Of a DNA stretch of 64,000 nucleotides, positions 7,910 through 17,521 are shown piece by piece (the first letter of the stretch is position 1; the number at the start of each line of letters is the position of its first letter). The DNA is from Rhizobium sp. GN54. Lineage in GTDB: Bacteria > Pseudomonadota > Alphaproteobacteria > Rhizobiales > Rhizobiaceae. The stretch is taken from contig NZ_JAJNCZ010000006.1 of NCBI RefSeq assembly GCF_021026345.1, positions 1 to 64,000 of the forward strand, read 5' to 3'. The notes beneath the pieces are model-generated. The model did not search any database and had not been told where the DNA came from. It saw only the letters and a list, made by a program, of their open reading frames with translations. A program made the position numbers and the translations under genes.

Positions 7910-9541
7910 ATGGCATCCGATCAGGTTTTTGATTTCATTGTCATCGGAGCGGGTTCGGCCGGTTGCGTTCTCGCCAACCGGCTGAGCGCCGATCCCGCGA
8001 CACGGGTGCTTCTGCTCGAGGCGGGCGGGTCCGACTTCAATTTCTGGATCCGCATGCCGATCGGCTACGGCAAGACTTTCTACCACCCGCAACTCAACTG
8101 GCGCTACCAGACCGAACCCGATGCCGGCACCGGCGGACGACCGGCCTATTGGCCACGCGGTCGCGTCATCGGCGGATCGAGCTCGATCAACGCCATGGTC
8201 TACGTGCGCGGACAACCGGCCGATTTCGACGCGTGGGCGGCGCTTGGCAATCCAGGCTGGTCGGCGGCGGACGTGCTTGCCGTCTACAGGCGGATGGAAG
8301 ACAACCTCGAAGGCGCCGATGGCGGTCGGGGCATCGGGGGACCGCTCACGATCACCAATATGGCGGGCTCCGTCCATCCGCTCGCCAACGACTACCTGAA
8401 AGCCGCTGAGGCGGCCGGAATACCGTTCAACCCGGATTACAACGGCGACACGCAGGAAGGCGCCAGCATCTACCAGGTCACGACGCGCAAGGGCCTGCGC
8501 TGCTCATCCGCCGACGCCTATTTGCACCCCGTGCGCCGGCGCGCCAATCTCGAGGTGCGGACGCATGCCCATGTCACCCGTCTTCTCGTCGAATCCGGGC
8601 GCGTCACCGGCGTCGAATACGTCACGAACGGCGCGAAAACCACGGTACGGACCCGGCGCGAGGTCATCCTGTCGGCCGGCGCCGTCAATTCTCCGCAGAT
8701 CATGATGCTGTCCGGCATCGGCGACGCCCAAAAGCTTGCCGCCCTCGGTATCCCGTCCGTGCTCCACGCGCCGATGGTCGGCCACAATCTGCAGGACCAT
8801 CTCGGTTTCGACTATATCTATGAATCGACCCGTCCGACGCTGAACGACGTTCTGCGTCCGTGGTGGGGACGGTTGGCTGTCGGCCTGCAATATGTGCTGA
8901 CCCGCAAGGGCCCCTTGTCGCTGAGCGTCAATCAGGCCGGCGGTTTCGTCAGGAGCCGGCCCGACCGGCAGCGTCCCAACATTCAACTCTACTTCTCGCC
9001 ACTGAGCTATACGCGCGCGATCCCCGGCAAGCGGGCGCTGATGCGCACCGATCTCTTCTCCGGCTTCATGCTCGGGATTTCGAACTGCCATCCTAAGAGC
9101 CGTGGCACGATCGAGCTCGGCTCCGCCGATCCTTTCGCACCGCCGGTAATTCGCCCGAACTACCTGTCGGACGAGAGCGACCTCGATGAACTGGTGGACG
9201 GCGCCCGCATCCTGCGCCGGATCGCCGCGTTGGACCCGATCGCCACCCTCATCAAGCGCGAGATCGTCCCCGGTCCAGCCACGGACAGCGACGCGGACAT
9301 GGCAGCGGATATTCGCGCTCGCAGCGGCTCCGTCTTTCACGCTTGCGGCACCTGCTCGATGGGGCCGGAGGCGAGCAGATCGGTCGTCGATCCGCGACTG
9401 CGGGTTCACGGGATCGAGGGTTTGCGCGTCGTTGATGCGTCGATCTTCCCGCTGATACCCTCCGGCAACATCAACGCGCCGTCTATCATGGTCGGCGAAC
9501 GGGGTGCGGATTTCATTCTCGAGGACTGGCGCGGGGCCTGA
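7910..9541 (+). CDS. GMC family FAD-dependent oxidoreductase (choline/alcohol dehydrogenase-like)
   Basis: Flavoenzyme of 543 aa in the glucose-methanol-choline family, expected to oxidise an alcohol group and feed the respiratory chain. The N-terminus has the ADP-binding motif FIVIGAGSAGCVLANRLS. GMC signature 1 lies around RGRVIGGSSSINAMVYVRG and signature 2 at SAGAVNSPQIMMLSGIG. The C-terminal catalytic region has VFHACGTCSMG and PSGNINAPSIMVGERGAD. Length and motifs match BetA-type choline dehydrogenases, and its divergent position next to a quaternary-amine importer supports that substrate class. GMC enzymes cannot be assigned from sequence alone, so polyethylene glycol or other alcohols remain possible. 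Confidence 0.88.
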   Translation: MASDQVFDFIVIGAGSAGCVLANRLSADPATRVLLLEAGGSDFNFWIRMPIGYGKTFYHPQLNWRYQTEPDAGTGGRPAYWPRGRVIGGSSSINAMVYVRGQPADFDAWAALGNPGWSAADVLAVYRRMEDNLEGADGGRGIGGPLTITNMAGSVHPLANDYLKAAEAAGIPFNPDYNGDTQEGASIYQVTTRKGLRCSSADAYLHPVRRRANLEVRTHAHVTRLLVESGRVTGVEYVTNGAKTTVRTRREVILSAGAVNSPQIMMLSGIGDAQKLAALGIPSVLHAPMVGHNLQDHLGFDYIYESTRPTLNDVLRPWWGRLAVGLQYVLTRKGPLSLSVNQAGGFVRSRPDRQRPNIQLYFSPLSYTRAIPGKRALMRTDLFSGFMLGISNCHPKSRGTIELGSADPFAPPVIRPNYLSDESDLDELVDGARILRRIAALDPIATLIKREIVPGPATDSDADMAADIRARSGSVFHACGTCSMGPEASRSVVDPRLRVHGIEGLRVVDASIFPLIPSGNINAPSIMVGERGADFILEDWRGA

Positions 9542-9558
9542 CGCCCACGGGCACAAGG

Positions 9559-11052
9559 CTATTGTCGCTTGCGCATAGCCCGCAGGAGTTCGGCCAGATC
9601 CTGAACCGCCGCGACGGTCGCCCTCGAGGGAACCGCGCTGAAGCCGAGAATGAGGCCCTTCTGCGCCGGCGCCAGCGAGAAGCGGCTGAGCGGCGACAGG
9701 ATGATACCCCGCTCAAGGGCGCGGGCTGTGACTTCGTTCTCGTCGAGGTCGTCGGGCAGGTGGCCGATCGTCTGGAAGCCGGTCGTCGTGGGCTGAACCT
9801 CGAGCAATCCGTCCAGGTGTCTCGCGGCGGCATCGACGAGCACAGCCTGCCGCTCGTTGTAGACGCGTCGCATCCGGCGGAGATGCGCGTTGAAGTGGCC
9901 CTGCTCCATGAACGTCGCCATGATCGACTGCAGGCTGGAAGGCGCGCCCTGCATCGTGGCTCCGGCCACCCGGCGAAGCATCTTCGCGACCTCGGGCGGC
10001 GCAACGACGTAACCCAGTCGCAAGGCCGCGAACATGACCTTGGAAAAGGTGCCCACATAGATAACGCGACCGGTGGTATCGACGCTTTTCAGAGTCGGGG
10101 CGGGGTGTCCCGAATAGTAGAATTCACCGTCGTAATCGTCCTCGATCACCCATGCGCCGCAGCCGGCAGCGGCATTCAGCAGTTCGAGGCGACGGCCGAG
10201 TGACATGGTCACGCCAAGGGGATGCTGGCGCGCGGGCGTCACGAAAGCCATCCGGAATTCCGGACAAAGTCTCAGGCCGGCGGTGACATCTATGCCCTGG
10301 TCGTCCACGGGAACCGGCACCAGGCTCGCCCCGCTGGACACGAGGCTGTTGCGGGCACCGATCGGCCCGGGATTTTCGAACCAGACCTTGTCGCCCGGAT
10401 TGAGGAGCATCTGGCCGATCCTGTTGAAGGCGTCCTGCGCCCCATTGAAGACGAACACCTCGTCGGGATCGCAAACCACTCCACGATTGGCCTTGAGATG
10501 GTTCGAGATCGCGCGGCGTAGTTCGTAGAGCCCGACAGGATCGGGATAACCGAGCACCGCATGACGCGACTGCCGCCAGTACTGTGCGGAAAGTCGTGCC
10601 CAGAGCGCCATCGGAAACTCGTCATTGGCAGGCATTCCGGTGGCGAAAGGACGGGGCACCTGCGGGTGGGAAAGACGGGGGAAAAAGTGCTCCGACGCCT
10701 CGATGCTCAACCGCGCGAGCCGCGGAGGCGCGGCATTGTCCGCCTCCTGCACCGTCTGCGGCTGGACCGGACGCTCCGAGAGCAGCGTTTCGCTGACATA
10801 TGCACCGGCTCCGACCCGCGAATAGATCAGTTCCTCCGCCACCAACTGTTCATAAACCGTCACCGCGGTCGTGCGTGAAACACCCTGATCCTTCGCCAGC
10901 GTTCGGCTCGACGGCAGCCGTTCTCCGGGCGCCAGCCGGCCGGAAAGGATCAACTCGCGCAGGCCGCTGGCGAGTTGCGCCGTCAACGAACCTGGATCGT
11001 CCCTGTTGATCTGGATCGGCGGGATCAGTGCCCCACCGGCGTATTTTACCAT
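9559..11052 (-). CDS. MocR family regulator (GntR HTH fused to aminotransferase-like domain)
   Basis: Regulator of 497 aa. Residues about 10-80 form a GntR winged helix-turn-helix (LILSGRLAPGERLPSSRTLAKDQGVSRTTAV). The rest is a class I aminotransferase fold with a PLP site: VFNGAQDAFNRIG, VIEDDYDGEFYY and YVGTFSKVMFAALRLGYV, whose lysine should carry PLP. MocR proteins such as GabR, TauR and PdxR use PLP-amine adducts as signals and normally control adjacent amine or vitamin genes. The gene is divergent from the 11191-19243 operon, its likely target. It converges on the GMC gene with only 17 bases between stops. Confidence 0.93.
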   Translation of the reverse strand: MVKYAGGALIPPIQINRDDPGSLTAQLASGLRELILSGRLAPGERLPSSRTLAKDQGVSRTTAVTVYEQLVAEELIYSRVGAGAYVSETLLSERPVQPQTVQEADNAAPPRLARLSIEASEHFFPRLSHPQVPRPFATGMPANDEFPMALWARLSAQYWRQSRHAVLGYPDPVGLYELRRAISNHLKANRGVVCDPDEVFVFNGAQDAFNRIGQMLLNPGDKVWFENPGPIGARNSLVSSGASLVPVPVDDQGIDVTAGLRLCPEFRMAFVTPARQHPLGVTMSLGRRLELLNAAAGCGAWVIEDDYDGEFYYSGHPAPTLKSVDTTGRVIYVGTFSKVMFAALRLGYVVAPPEVAKMLRRVAGATMQGAPSSLQSIMATFMEQGHFNAHLRRMRRVYNERQAVLVDAAARHLDGLLEVQPTTTGFQTIGHLPDDLDENEVTARALERGIILSPLSRFSLAPAQKGLILGFSAVPSRATVAAVQDLAELLRAMRKRQ

Positions 11053-11097
11053 TCCCGATCCCCGCGCGCCTTTTTTGGCTTTAATCTGGCATGAAAA

Positions 11098-11114
11098 CTA
11101 TTCCAAAATGGACC
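11098..11114. promoter_or_regulatory. Candidate MocR operator (copy 1)
   Basis: CTATTCCAAAATGGACC in the short gap between the divergent MocR gene and its probable target operon, 46 bases upstream of the regulator start. A closely similar block, CTATTCCATGATGGCC, recurs at 15138-15153 before the transporter half of the same locus. Identical positions are CTATTCCA, two variable bases, then ATGG and CC. Recurrence in the two promoter regions is the only evidence. Confidence 0.45.
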
Positions 11115-11190
11115 TTAGTCAAAGACCAGTTTCAGCTCAATGTGAGGCCACTGCCGAGACAGCCAACAAACCGAATTGGAGCGCCAAGTG

Positions 11191-12294
11191 ATGAAGCTGC
11201 GGTCGATCGAGACGTTTTCGACACGTTATGTCGGCTTCGTGCGCATCACCAATGATGCCGGGGAGACGGGATGGGGGCAACTGTCGACGTACAATTCCGA
11301 TATTTCTGCTCAGGTTCTGCACCGCCAGGTCGCCCCCTGGACGCTTGGCGTCGATATCGTCGATCTTGACGACCATCTTGATCTGATCACCGAGCGGGAG
11401 CACAAGTTTCCAGGATCCTATCTGTGTCGCGCCCTGGGCGGGCTGGACACGGCCGTCTGGGACCTCAGGGGAAAGCAGGCGGGCAAGCCTGTCACTTCGC
11501 TGCTCGGCGGCACGCCGGGCCCGCTGCGCGCCTATGCGTCGTCGATGAAGCGGGACATAACGCCGACGGATGAGGTGGAACGCTTCAAGCGTCTCCGCCA
11601 GCAGCATGGCTTCGATGCCTTCAAGTTCCGCGTTGGCGCCGAAGTCGGGCGCAATCAGGATGAATGGCCGGGGCGGACCGAGGAGATCATTCCGGCGGTG
11701 GCACATGCCCTTGGAGCGGAAGCCGCCCTGCTCGCCGACGCCAATTCCTGCTATTCGCCGGCGAGGGCGATCGAGGTCGGACGATTGATGGAAGACCACG
11801 GCATGGTCCATTACGAGGAGCCATGCCCCTACTGGGAACTGGAGCAGACCAGACAGGTGGCCGACGCGCTCGATATTGCCGTCACCGGCGGCGAGCAGGA
11901 TTGGGACCTGACGATCTGGCGCCGCATGATCGAGATGCGGGCGGTCGACATCGTTCAGCCGGACGTCCTCTATCTCGGTGGGATCAGCCGGACGCTCCGG
12001 GTCGCACGGATGGCAGGCGCCGCGGGCCTGCCGGTCACGCCCCATTGCGCAAACCTCTCCCTCGTCACGCTGTTCACCATGCATCTCCTTCGCGCCATCC
12101 CCAACGCAGGCAACTACCTGGAATTCTCGATCGAAGGCGCGGACTACTATCCCTGGCAGTACGGTCTCTTCCGCAACGATCCCTATGCGATCGTCGACGG
12201 CAAGGCTACGGTCACGGACGCACCCGGCTGGGGGATCGAGATCGATCCGGAATGGCTGGCGAAATCCACCTACGAGATCAGCGAGATTGACTGA
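11191..12294 (+). CDS. Enolase-superfamily enzyme (mandelate racemase/muconate lactonizing family)
   Basis: Acid-sugar dehydratase, racemase or cycloisomerase of 367 aa. Visible catalytic elements are K145-x-R147 (AFKFRVG), metal ligands at D183 (LADANSCYSP), E209-E210 (HYEEPCP) and E235 (TGGEQ), and H285 in TPHCAN. This pattern fits the mandelate racemase subgroup with Mg2+ in an alpha/beta barrel. The ATG at 11191 is favoured over the TTG at 11176 because GGAG sits about nine bases before it. It starts the operon under MocR control and is followed two bases later by an aldehyde dehydrogenase. The link to amine oxidation genes is unusual, and I cannot name the substrate. Confidence 0.85.
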   Translation: MKLRSIETFSTRYVGFVRITNDAGETGWGQLSTYNSDISAQVLHRQVAPWTLGVDIVDLDDHLDLITEREHKFPGSYLCRALGGLDTAVWDLRGKQAGKPVTSLLGGTPGPLRAYASSMKRDITPTDEVERFKRLRQQHGFDAFKFRVGAEVGRNQDEWPGRTEEIIPAVAHALGAEAALLADANSCYSPARAIEVGRLMEDHGMVHYEEPCPYWELEQTRQVADALDIAVTGGEQDWDLTIWRRMIEMRAVDIVQPDVLYLGGISRTLRVARMAGAAGLPVTPHCANLSLVTLFTMHLLRAIPNAGNYLEFSIEGADYYPWQYGLFRNDPYAIVDGKATVTDAPGWGIEIDPEWLAKSTYEISEID

Positions 12295-12295
12295 C

Positions 12296-13792
12296 ATGAC
12301 CGCAGAAGCCGATCGCCTCGCAGCCGAATACTTCCAGACCGGAACCCTGAGCGGCCTGCCCAGGGACCACTTCATCGACGGCCGCTGGTCGCCGCCGCAG
12401 TATGGTCGGATGATGGAAACATTCGATCCGGGCCTTGGTCGCGCCTATCACGCTTTTTCCGCCGGCGACGCGGACGATGTCGCGACGGCCGTCGAGGCAG
12501 CAGTTCGCGCAGGCCCCGACTGGGCCAGATCCCGCCCGGCCGCGCGTGGCGCCGTTCTGGCACGCACGGCCGCCCTTCTTCGGGAAGAGGCGCCCCGCCT
12601 CGCGGTGATCGAGAGCCTCGACAGCGGAAAGCCCCTGCAGGAGGCCGAAGGTGACGTCGCTGGCGCCGCGCGCACCTTCGAGTACTACGCCGCCGCCGCC
12701 AACACGCTGCAAGGTGACAGCTTTCCGATCGGACATGAATATCTCGGCTATTCGATCATCGAGCCGGCCGGACTGACGGCCCACATCATCCCGTGGAACT
12801 ACCCGCTGTCGACCGCCGCCCGCGGCATCGCGCCGGCGCTTGCGGCAGGATGCACGGTGATTGCCAAGCCTGCCGAGCAGACGCCGATGACGGCGCTGCT
12901 CCTTGCCGAAATCCTTCATCGCGCGGGCCTGCCGGCCGGCGTCTGCAACGTCGTGACCGGCACCGGCCAGGACGCAGGCGCGCCGCTCGTACGCCACCCC
13001 GCGGTCCGTCACGTATCGTTCACCGGCTCGGTCCAGACCGGCGTCAACGTCATGCGGGAGGCTGCCCCTAACGTGACGCGGGTGCTGCTGGAACTCGGCG
13101 GCAAGTCCCCCGTCGTCGTGCTCGCCGATGCGGACCTGGATGCGGCCGTCGAAGGGATCCTGGGCGCCATATTCGAGAATGCGGGACAGATCTGCTCCGC
13201 GGGTTCCCGTCTCGTGGTCGATCGCGGCATCCATGGCGAGCTCCTGGACCGGCTGGTGAAGCGGGCCGAGGCGCTGCAAATCGGGCACGGGCTCAAGCGG
13301 TCCCAGTTCGGCCCGCTCAACTCCGCCGAACATCTTTCCCGGGTCACCGCCCACGTCGAGAGCGCCCGCAAGCGCGGCCTGTCGATCATCACCGGTGGCA
13401 ACGCGATCGCGGATCCCGCAACCGGCCAGGGGTGGTTCTTCGAACCGACGATCATCGACACCGCTCCCGCCAACGATCCCGCCGTCCAGCAGGAAATCTT
13501 CGGCCCGGTCCTCGTGGTGCAACCTTTCGACGAGGAGGAGGAAGCGTTGATGCTTGCCAACGGAACCGACTATGCGCTGGTCGCCGGCATCTACACGCGC
13601 GATTTCTCCGCAGCCCATCGCCTCGCCCGCGACATCGATGCCGGCCAGGTCTTCATCAACGAGTATTTCGCCGGTGGTATAGAGGTGCCGTTCGGCGGCA
13701 ACAGGATGTCCGGCTTCGGCAGGGAAAAAGGCCTTGCCGCCCTGGAAGCCTATTCACGCGTCAAAAGCGTTGCAGCACGGATCGGAAAATAG
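12296..13792 (+). CDS. NAD(P)-dependent aldehyde dehydrogenase
   Basis: Enzyme of 498 aa oxidising an aldehyde to the acid. Motifs: PWNYPLSTAARGIAPALAAG for cofactor binding, LELGGKSP with the general-base glutamate, and ENAGQICSAGSRL with the catalytic cysteine at about C300. The C-terminal NEYFAGGIEVPFGGNRMSGFGREKG is typical of betaine-aldehyde and gamma-aminobutyraldehyde dehydrogenases. It starts one base after the previous stop and ends three bases before the FAD oxidoreductase start. An amine oxidase followed by this enzyme would convert an amine to an acid. Confidence 0.92.
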   Translation: MTAEADRLAAEYFQTGTLSGLPRDHFIDGRWSPPQYGRMMETFDPGLGRAYHAFSAGDADDVATAVEAAVRAGPDWARSRPAARGAVLARTAALLREEAPRLAVIESLDSGKPLQEAEGDVAGAARTFEYYAAAANTLQGDSFPIGHEYLGYSIIEPAGLTAHIIPWNYPLSTAARGIAPALAAGCTVIAKPAEQTPMTALLLAEILHRAGLPAGVCNVVTGTGQDAGAPLVRHPAVRHVSFTGSVQTGVNVMREAAPNVTRVLLELGGKSPVVVLADADLDAAVEGILGAIFENAGQICSAGSRLVVDRGIHGELLDRLVKRAEALQIGHGLKRSQFGPLNSAEHLSRVTAHVESARKRGLSIITGGNAIADPATGQGWFFEPTIIDTAPANDPAVQQEIFGPVLVVQPFDEEEEALMLANGTDYALVAGIYTRDFSAAHRLARDIDAGQVFINEYFAGGIEVPFGGNRMSGFGREKGLAALEAYSRVKSVAARIGK

Positions 13793-13795
13793 TGC

Positions 13796-15091
13796 ATGGA
13801 GACCGTCTTCACCGCCGATGCCAGGATGACATCCTACTGGTGGGATCGCTCTCCGCCGCAAGCGCTTGCCGAAGCGGGACTGCCGGCGAAGGTCGACGTG
13901 TTGGTCGTCGGCTCCGGCTATACGGGCCTGCATGCAGCGATCGAACTGGCCCGCGGCGGACGCGAGGTGCTCATCTGCGACGCCGAACAGATCGGCTTCG
14001 GGTGTTCCACCCGCAACGGCGGCCAGATCAGCACCAGCGTCAAGCCGGGCTTCGCGACCCTGGCGAAGGCGCACGGAGAAGCGACTGCGCGGCGGATTTT
14101 CACGGACGGTCGGCAATCACTGGCATGGACGGAGGCGTTCATCCGCGTCGAAGGCATCGAATGCGATTTCAAGGTGGTCGGCCGTTTCCACGTCGCCCAT
14201 GACCGCAAATCCTTCTCCGCCTTGACCGCTTCGCTGAAGAACCAGCCGAAAGGGCTCGACGTTCCGGCCCATGTCGTGCCGCGTGCCGAGCAGCGGTCGG
14301 AGCTCGGCACGGACGTCTATCATGGCGGCGTGGTGTTCGAGAAACATGCCTCGCTCGACCCGGGACGCTATCACGCCGGCCTTGTCAGGCTTGCGCGCGC
14401 AGCCGGCGTGCGCCTTGCCGCAAACTGCAAGGTTACCGGGCTAGCGCGGACGGCAAACGGCTTCACGGTGGAAACCGCGCGGGGCCGCGTCGAAGCGCGC
14501 AATGTCGTGCTCGCCACCAACGGCTATTCCGGTCCGCTCTCGCGCTGGCATCAGCGCCGGATCATCCCGATCGGCAGCTACATCGTCGCCACCGAGGAAT
14601 TGCCCGAGACGCTGGTCGATGAACTGATCCCAAGGAACCGTGTCGTTTCCGACACGCGGCGCGTTCTCTATTACTTCCGAGCCTCGCCCGATCGGCGCCG
14701 GATCCTGTTCGGAGGCCGCGTCAGCGTGGCCGAGACAGACCCGCGTCTGAGCGGCCCCCTGCTTCACCGCGAAATGCAGCGCCTCTTTCCGCAACTTGCC
14801 GGCTACCGGGTCAGCCATTCGTGGATGGGCTATGTCGGCTATACATTCGATACCCTGCCGCATGTCGGCGAGCGGGACGGCATTCATTACGCGATGGGCT
14901 ATTGCGGTTCCGGCGTCGGCATGGCCGGCTATTTGGGCATGCGCGTTGGTCAGGCCATCCTCGGAAAGCCCGATGGGCGCACCGGCTATGGCGAGACCGC
15001 GTTTCCATCGCGCTCTTATTACTTCGGCAAGCCTTGGTTCCTGGCACCCGCGGTGCATGTGTACCGGCTAAGGGATCGCTTCGGCCTCTGA
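13796..15091 (+). CDS. FAD-dependent amine oxidoreductase (PuuB-like, DAO family)
   Basis: Flavoprotein of 431 aa in the D-amino-acid-oxidase superfamily. The Rossmann motif is VDVLVVGSGYTGLHAAIELA, followed by the PuuB-type GFGCSTRNGGQIS. The C-terminal FAD-contacting region is MGYCGSGVGMAGYLGMRVGQAILG. PuuB oxidises gamma-glutamylputrescine to an aldehyde, which an aldehyde dehydrogenase then handles. The gene order here (aldehyde dehydrogenase, oxidase, polyamine-type importer) agrees with such a pathway. No gamma-glutamylputrescine synthetase or hydrolase lies nearby, so the free amine or another secondary amine may be the substrate. Confidence 0.88.
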   Translation: METVFTADARMTSYWWDRSPPQALAEAGLPAKVDVLVVGSGYTGLHAAIELARGGREVLICDAEQIGFGCSTRNGGQISTSVKPGFATLAKAHGEATARRIFTDGRQSLAWTEAFIRVEGIECDFKVVGRFHVAHDRKSFSALTASLKNQPKGLDVPAHVVPRAEQRSELGTDVYHGGVVFEKHASLDPGRYHAGLVRLARAAGVRLAANCKVTGLARTANGFTVETARGRVEARNVVLATNGYSGPLSRWHQRRIIPIGSYIVATEELPETLVDELIPRNRVVSDTRRVLYYFRASPDRRRILFGGRVSVAETDPRLSGPLLHREMQRLFPQLAGYRVSHSWMGYVGYTFDTLPHVGERDGIHYAMGYCGSGVGMAGYLGMRVGQAILGKPDGRTGYGETAFPSRSYYFGKPWFLAPAVHVYRLRDRFGL

Positions 15092-15108
15092 TGGAGAGCA
15101 GAAACGGC

Positions 15109-15159
15109 AAACTGGCCTTTAACTATGGAAAGAATGGCTATTCCATGATGGCCAGTTTG
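15109..15159. promoter_or_regulatory. Nested inverted repeats with candidate MocR operator (copy 2)
   Basis: Outer arms CAAACTGGCC (15109-15118) and GGCCAGTTTG (15150-15159) are perfectly complementary. Inner arms ATGGAA (15125-15130) and TTCCAT (15141-15146) sit inside them. The right half contains CTATTCCATGATGGCC (15138-15153), like the block at 11098-11114. The whole could act as an operator, or as a hairpin partly terminating transcription between the enzyme genes and the importer genes. No T-run follows, so an operator role is favoured. Confidence 0.5.
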
Positions 15160-15298
15160 CGTCTCCAGTGCGCAAATGGCGGTAGTGACGGAGCCTCATC
15201 TAAGCGGGCCCACATCAATGTTCGCTGGCCACCGGCCAGCCTGCCAAGAATGACAACGACGAAAATAAACAACGATTGTCAGTACAGAGGAGAGAGCA

Positions 15299-16375
15299 AT
15301 GCGAAAACTGGGAAACAGACTTCTGGGCGCCACCGCGCTTCTACTCTTGGCCGCCGCGCCGGCCGCTCATGCGGAAACACTGCGACTTCTGACCTGGGGC
15401 AGCTACGCGCCGGACGAACTCGTCAAGAAGTTCGAGGCCGAGAATCCCGACATCAAGGTCGAAGTCACCTTCTCGAACAATGAGGAAATGATCGCGAAGC
15501 TGCGCGCCACCGGCGGCACGGGCTACGACCTCGCACAGCCGAGCCACGACCGCATCTACGCGGCGCAGCTTGAATACAACATCTACAAGCCGCTCGACCT
15601 TTCGAAGATCAATGTCGACCAGATGGCGCCCAATCTCGTCGACGGCGTGAAGCAGAACACCACGATCGAGGGCCAGGTCTACGCCGTCCCGCACCAGTGG
15701 GGCACGTCGGGCATCATGGCCAACAAGAAGGAGGCTCCGGACGCCAAGAGCTGGGCCGACCTCTGCGACGCCAAATACAAGGGACGCACCTCGATGCGCC
15801 TGCGCCGCACGATCCTGCTCGGCACCGCCTTCTCGATGGGCATGAACCCCTTCGACCTCTATGCCGACACGGCGGCCTACAAGGACATGTTGGACAAGGT
15901 CACCGAAAAGCTGATCGCCTGCAAGGACAACCTCAAGACCTACTGGACCGGAGGCGACGACCTGTCGGCGCTGATGCTGTCCGGCGAAGTCGTGCTGTCG
16001 GAAACCTGGGATTCGACTGCCTTCAAGCTCTACAGCCAGAATCCGGACATCGTGTTCGTGCCGCCGGAAACCGGCGCGCTCGCCTGGATCGACACCTTCG
16101 CCATGCCGCGCGGCGGCGAGGCCGACGATGCCGCCTACAAGTGGATCAACTTCGTCATCAGGCCCGAAAACGTGAAGGTCATGTCCGCATCGACCGGTTC
16201 GCTCGCGGCCGTGCCGAATGCCGCGGACCTTTTGCCGGACGACAAGAAGGCGGCCGTGCAGGCGGCGTTCACGCAGGCGGACTTGGACAACCTGAAATTC
16301 TTCGCCAATATTCCGCCGGGCATCGAAGACATGGAAGGCATCGCTCTCGAGCGGATCAAGGCAGCGACGAACTGA
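15299..16375 (+). CDS. Polyamine-type ABC transporter substrate-binding protein (PotD/PotF family)
   Basis: Periplasmic protein of 358 aa. Signal peptide about residues 1-25 (KLGNRLLGATALLLL to AHAET). The mature start LRLLTWGSYAPDELVKKFEAENP and the segments GYDLAQPSHDRI and VPHQWGTSGIMANKKEAP are characteristic of the spermidine/putrescine-binding family. Many rhizobial members bind opines, amino acids or other cations rather than polyamines. GAGGAGAG precedes the ATG. It opens a four-gene importer set (15299-19243) in the same direction as the oxidation genes, after a 207-base gap that carries a candidate operator. Confidence 0.9.
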   Translation: MRKLGNRLLGATALLLLAAAPAAHAETLRLLTWGSYAPDELVKKFEAENPDIKVEVTFSNNEEMIAKLRATGGTGYDLAQPSHDRIYAAQLEYNIYKPLDLSKINVDQMAPNLVDGVKQNTTIEGQVYAVPHQWGTSGIMANKKEAPDAKSWADLCDAKYKGRTSMRLRRTILLGTAFSMGMNPFDLYADTAAYKDMLDKVTEKLIACKDNLKTYWTGGDDLSALMLSGEVVLSETWDSTAFKLYSQNPDIVFVPPETGALAWIDTFAMPRGGEADDAAYKWINFVIRPENVKVMSASTGSLAAVPNAADLLPDDKKAAVQAAFTQADLDNLKFFANIPPGIEDMEGIALERIKAATN

Positions 16376-16450
16376 TCGCGTCCACGCCGTAGATACAGCG
16401 ACCGGGGCGTCCCGTCGTCCCGGTCCAGTCCCGCAAATGGATAGAGCGCG

Positions 16451-17521
16451 ATGTATGATCTGAGCTGTGCCAGCATAACCAAGAAGTTTGGCATGTTTAC
16501 CGCCGTGTCGGATGTTTCCCTCGACATTCCCTCCGGTTCCTTCTTCTCCATTCTCGGTCCGTCCGGCTGCGGCAAGACCACGTTGATGCGAATGATCGCC
16601 GGCTTCGAGAGCCCGACATCCGGCGATATCCGGATCAAGGGCCAGAGCGTTGTGAACGTCGCCCCGAACAAGCGGGCGGTCAAAATGGTGTTCCAGCATC
16701 TGGCGCTCTTCCCGATGATGAATGTCGGCGAGAACATCGCCTATGGCCTGCGTTGCCGGGGCGACGCAAAGGCCGACATTCCGCGCAAGGTCGCTCGCGT
16801 GCTCGAACGGGTCGGCCTGCCGGGTGTGGAAAACAAGCAGATCAGCCAGCTGTCGGGCGGCCAGAAGCAGCGTATCGCCATCGCGCGCTGCATGGTGCTG
16901 GAACCGGACGTGCTGCTGCTGGACGAACCGCTCGGCGCGCTGGATCTGAAACTGCGCGAACACATGAAGATCGAGCTGAAGCAGCTTCAGCACCAGTTCG
17001 AGACGACCTTTCTCTACATCACCCATGACCAGTCCGAGGCGCTGGTGATGTCGGACGCTGTCGCCGTGATGAATGCCGGCCGGTTTGAGCAGATCGGCAG
17101 TCCGCGGGAACTCTATGACGCCCCTGTCTCGGGTTTCGTCGCCGGCTTCGTTGGCGATTCCAACTGCCTGCACGGAAAGCTCGTCGAGGTGCGCGGGCAG
17201 GAAGCCGTCGTCGAACTCGATGGCGGCGGTACGGTGCTCGGCCACGTCTTCGATGCCAGCCGGGCCGGCGACGCCGTCGAGGTCTTCCTGCGGCCCGAGG
17301 CACTGGCGATCGGAAGCGGGTCCGACAGTATCAGGCTCGACGGCACCGTCGACAGCCTGCTGTTCAATGGCGCCAGTTCACGCATCCTGGTGCGGACGGA
17401 AAGAGGCCAACTGATCGAGATCGCCGACCCGCTGGCGGCTTCGACCGTCAGCCAGGGCGACGCCGTGGCACTTTCCTGGCGGCCGGAACGCGCGCGTATC
17501 TTCGCCCGGAGGCACGCATGA
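16451..17521 (+). CDS. Polyamine-type ABC transporter ATP-binding protein (PotA family)
   Basis: ATPase of 356 aa. Walker A GPSGCGKTT, signature LSGGQKQRIAIARCM, Walker B VLLLDEPLGALDLKLR, H-loop YITHDQSEA. Residues about 280-350 form the TOBE domain. It energises the importer formed with the two permeases downstream, and its stop overlaps the next start by four bases (ATGA). The gap before it (75 bases) follows the binding-protein gene. Confidence 0.93.
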   Translation: MYDLSCASITKKFGMFTAVSDVSLDIPSGSFFSILGPSGCGKTTLMRMIAGFESPTSGDIRIKGQSVVNVAPNKRAVKMVFQHLALFPMMNVGENIAYGLRCRGDAKADIPRKVARVLERVGLPGVENKQISQLSGGQKQRIAIARCMVLEPDVLLLDEPLGALDLKLREHMKIELKQLQHQFETTFLYITHDQSEALVMSDAVAVMNAGRFEQIGSPRELYDAPVSGFVAGFVGDSNCLHGKLVEVRGQEAVVELDGGGTVLGHVFDASRAGDAVEVFLRPEALAIGSGSDSIRLDGTVDSLLFNGASSRILVRTERGQLIEIADPLAASTVSQGDAVALSWRPERARIFARRHA

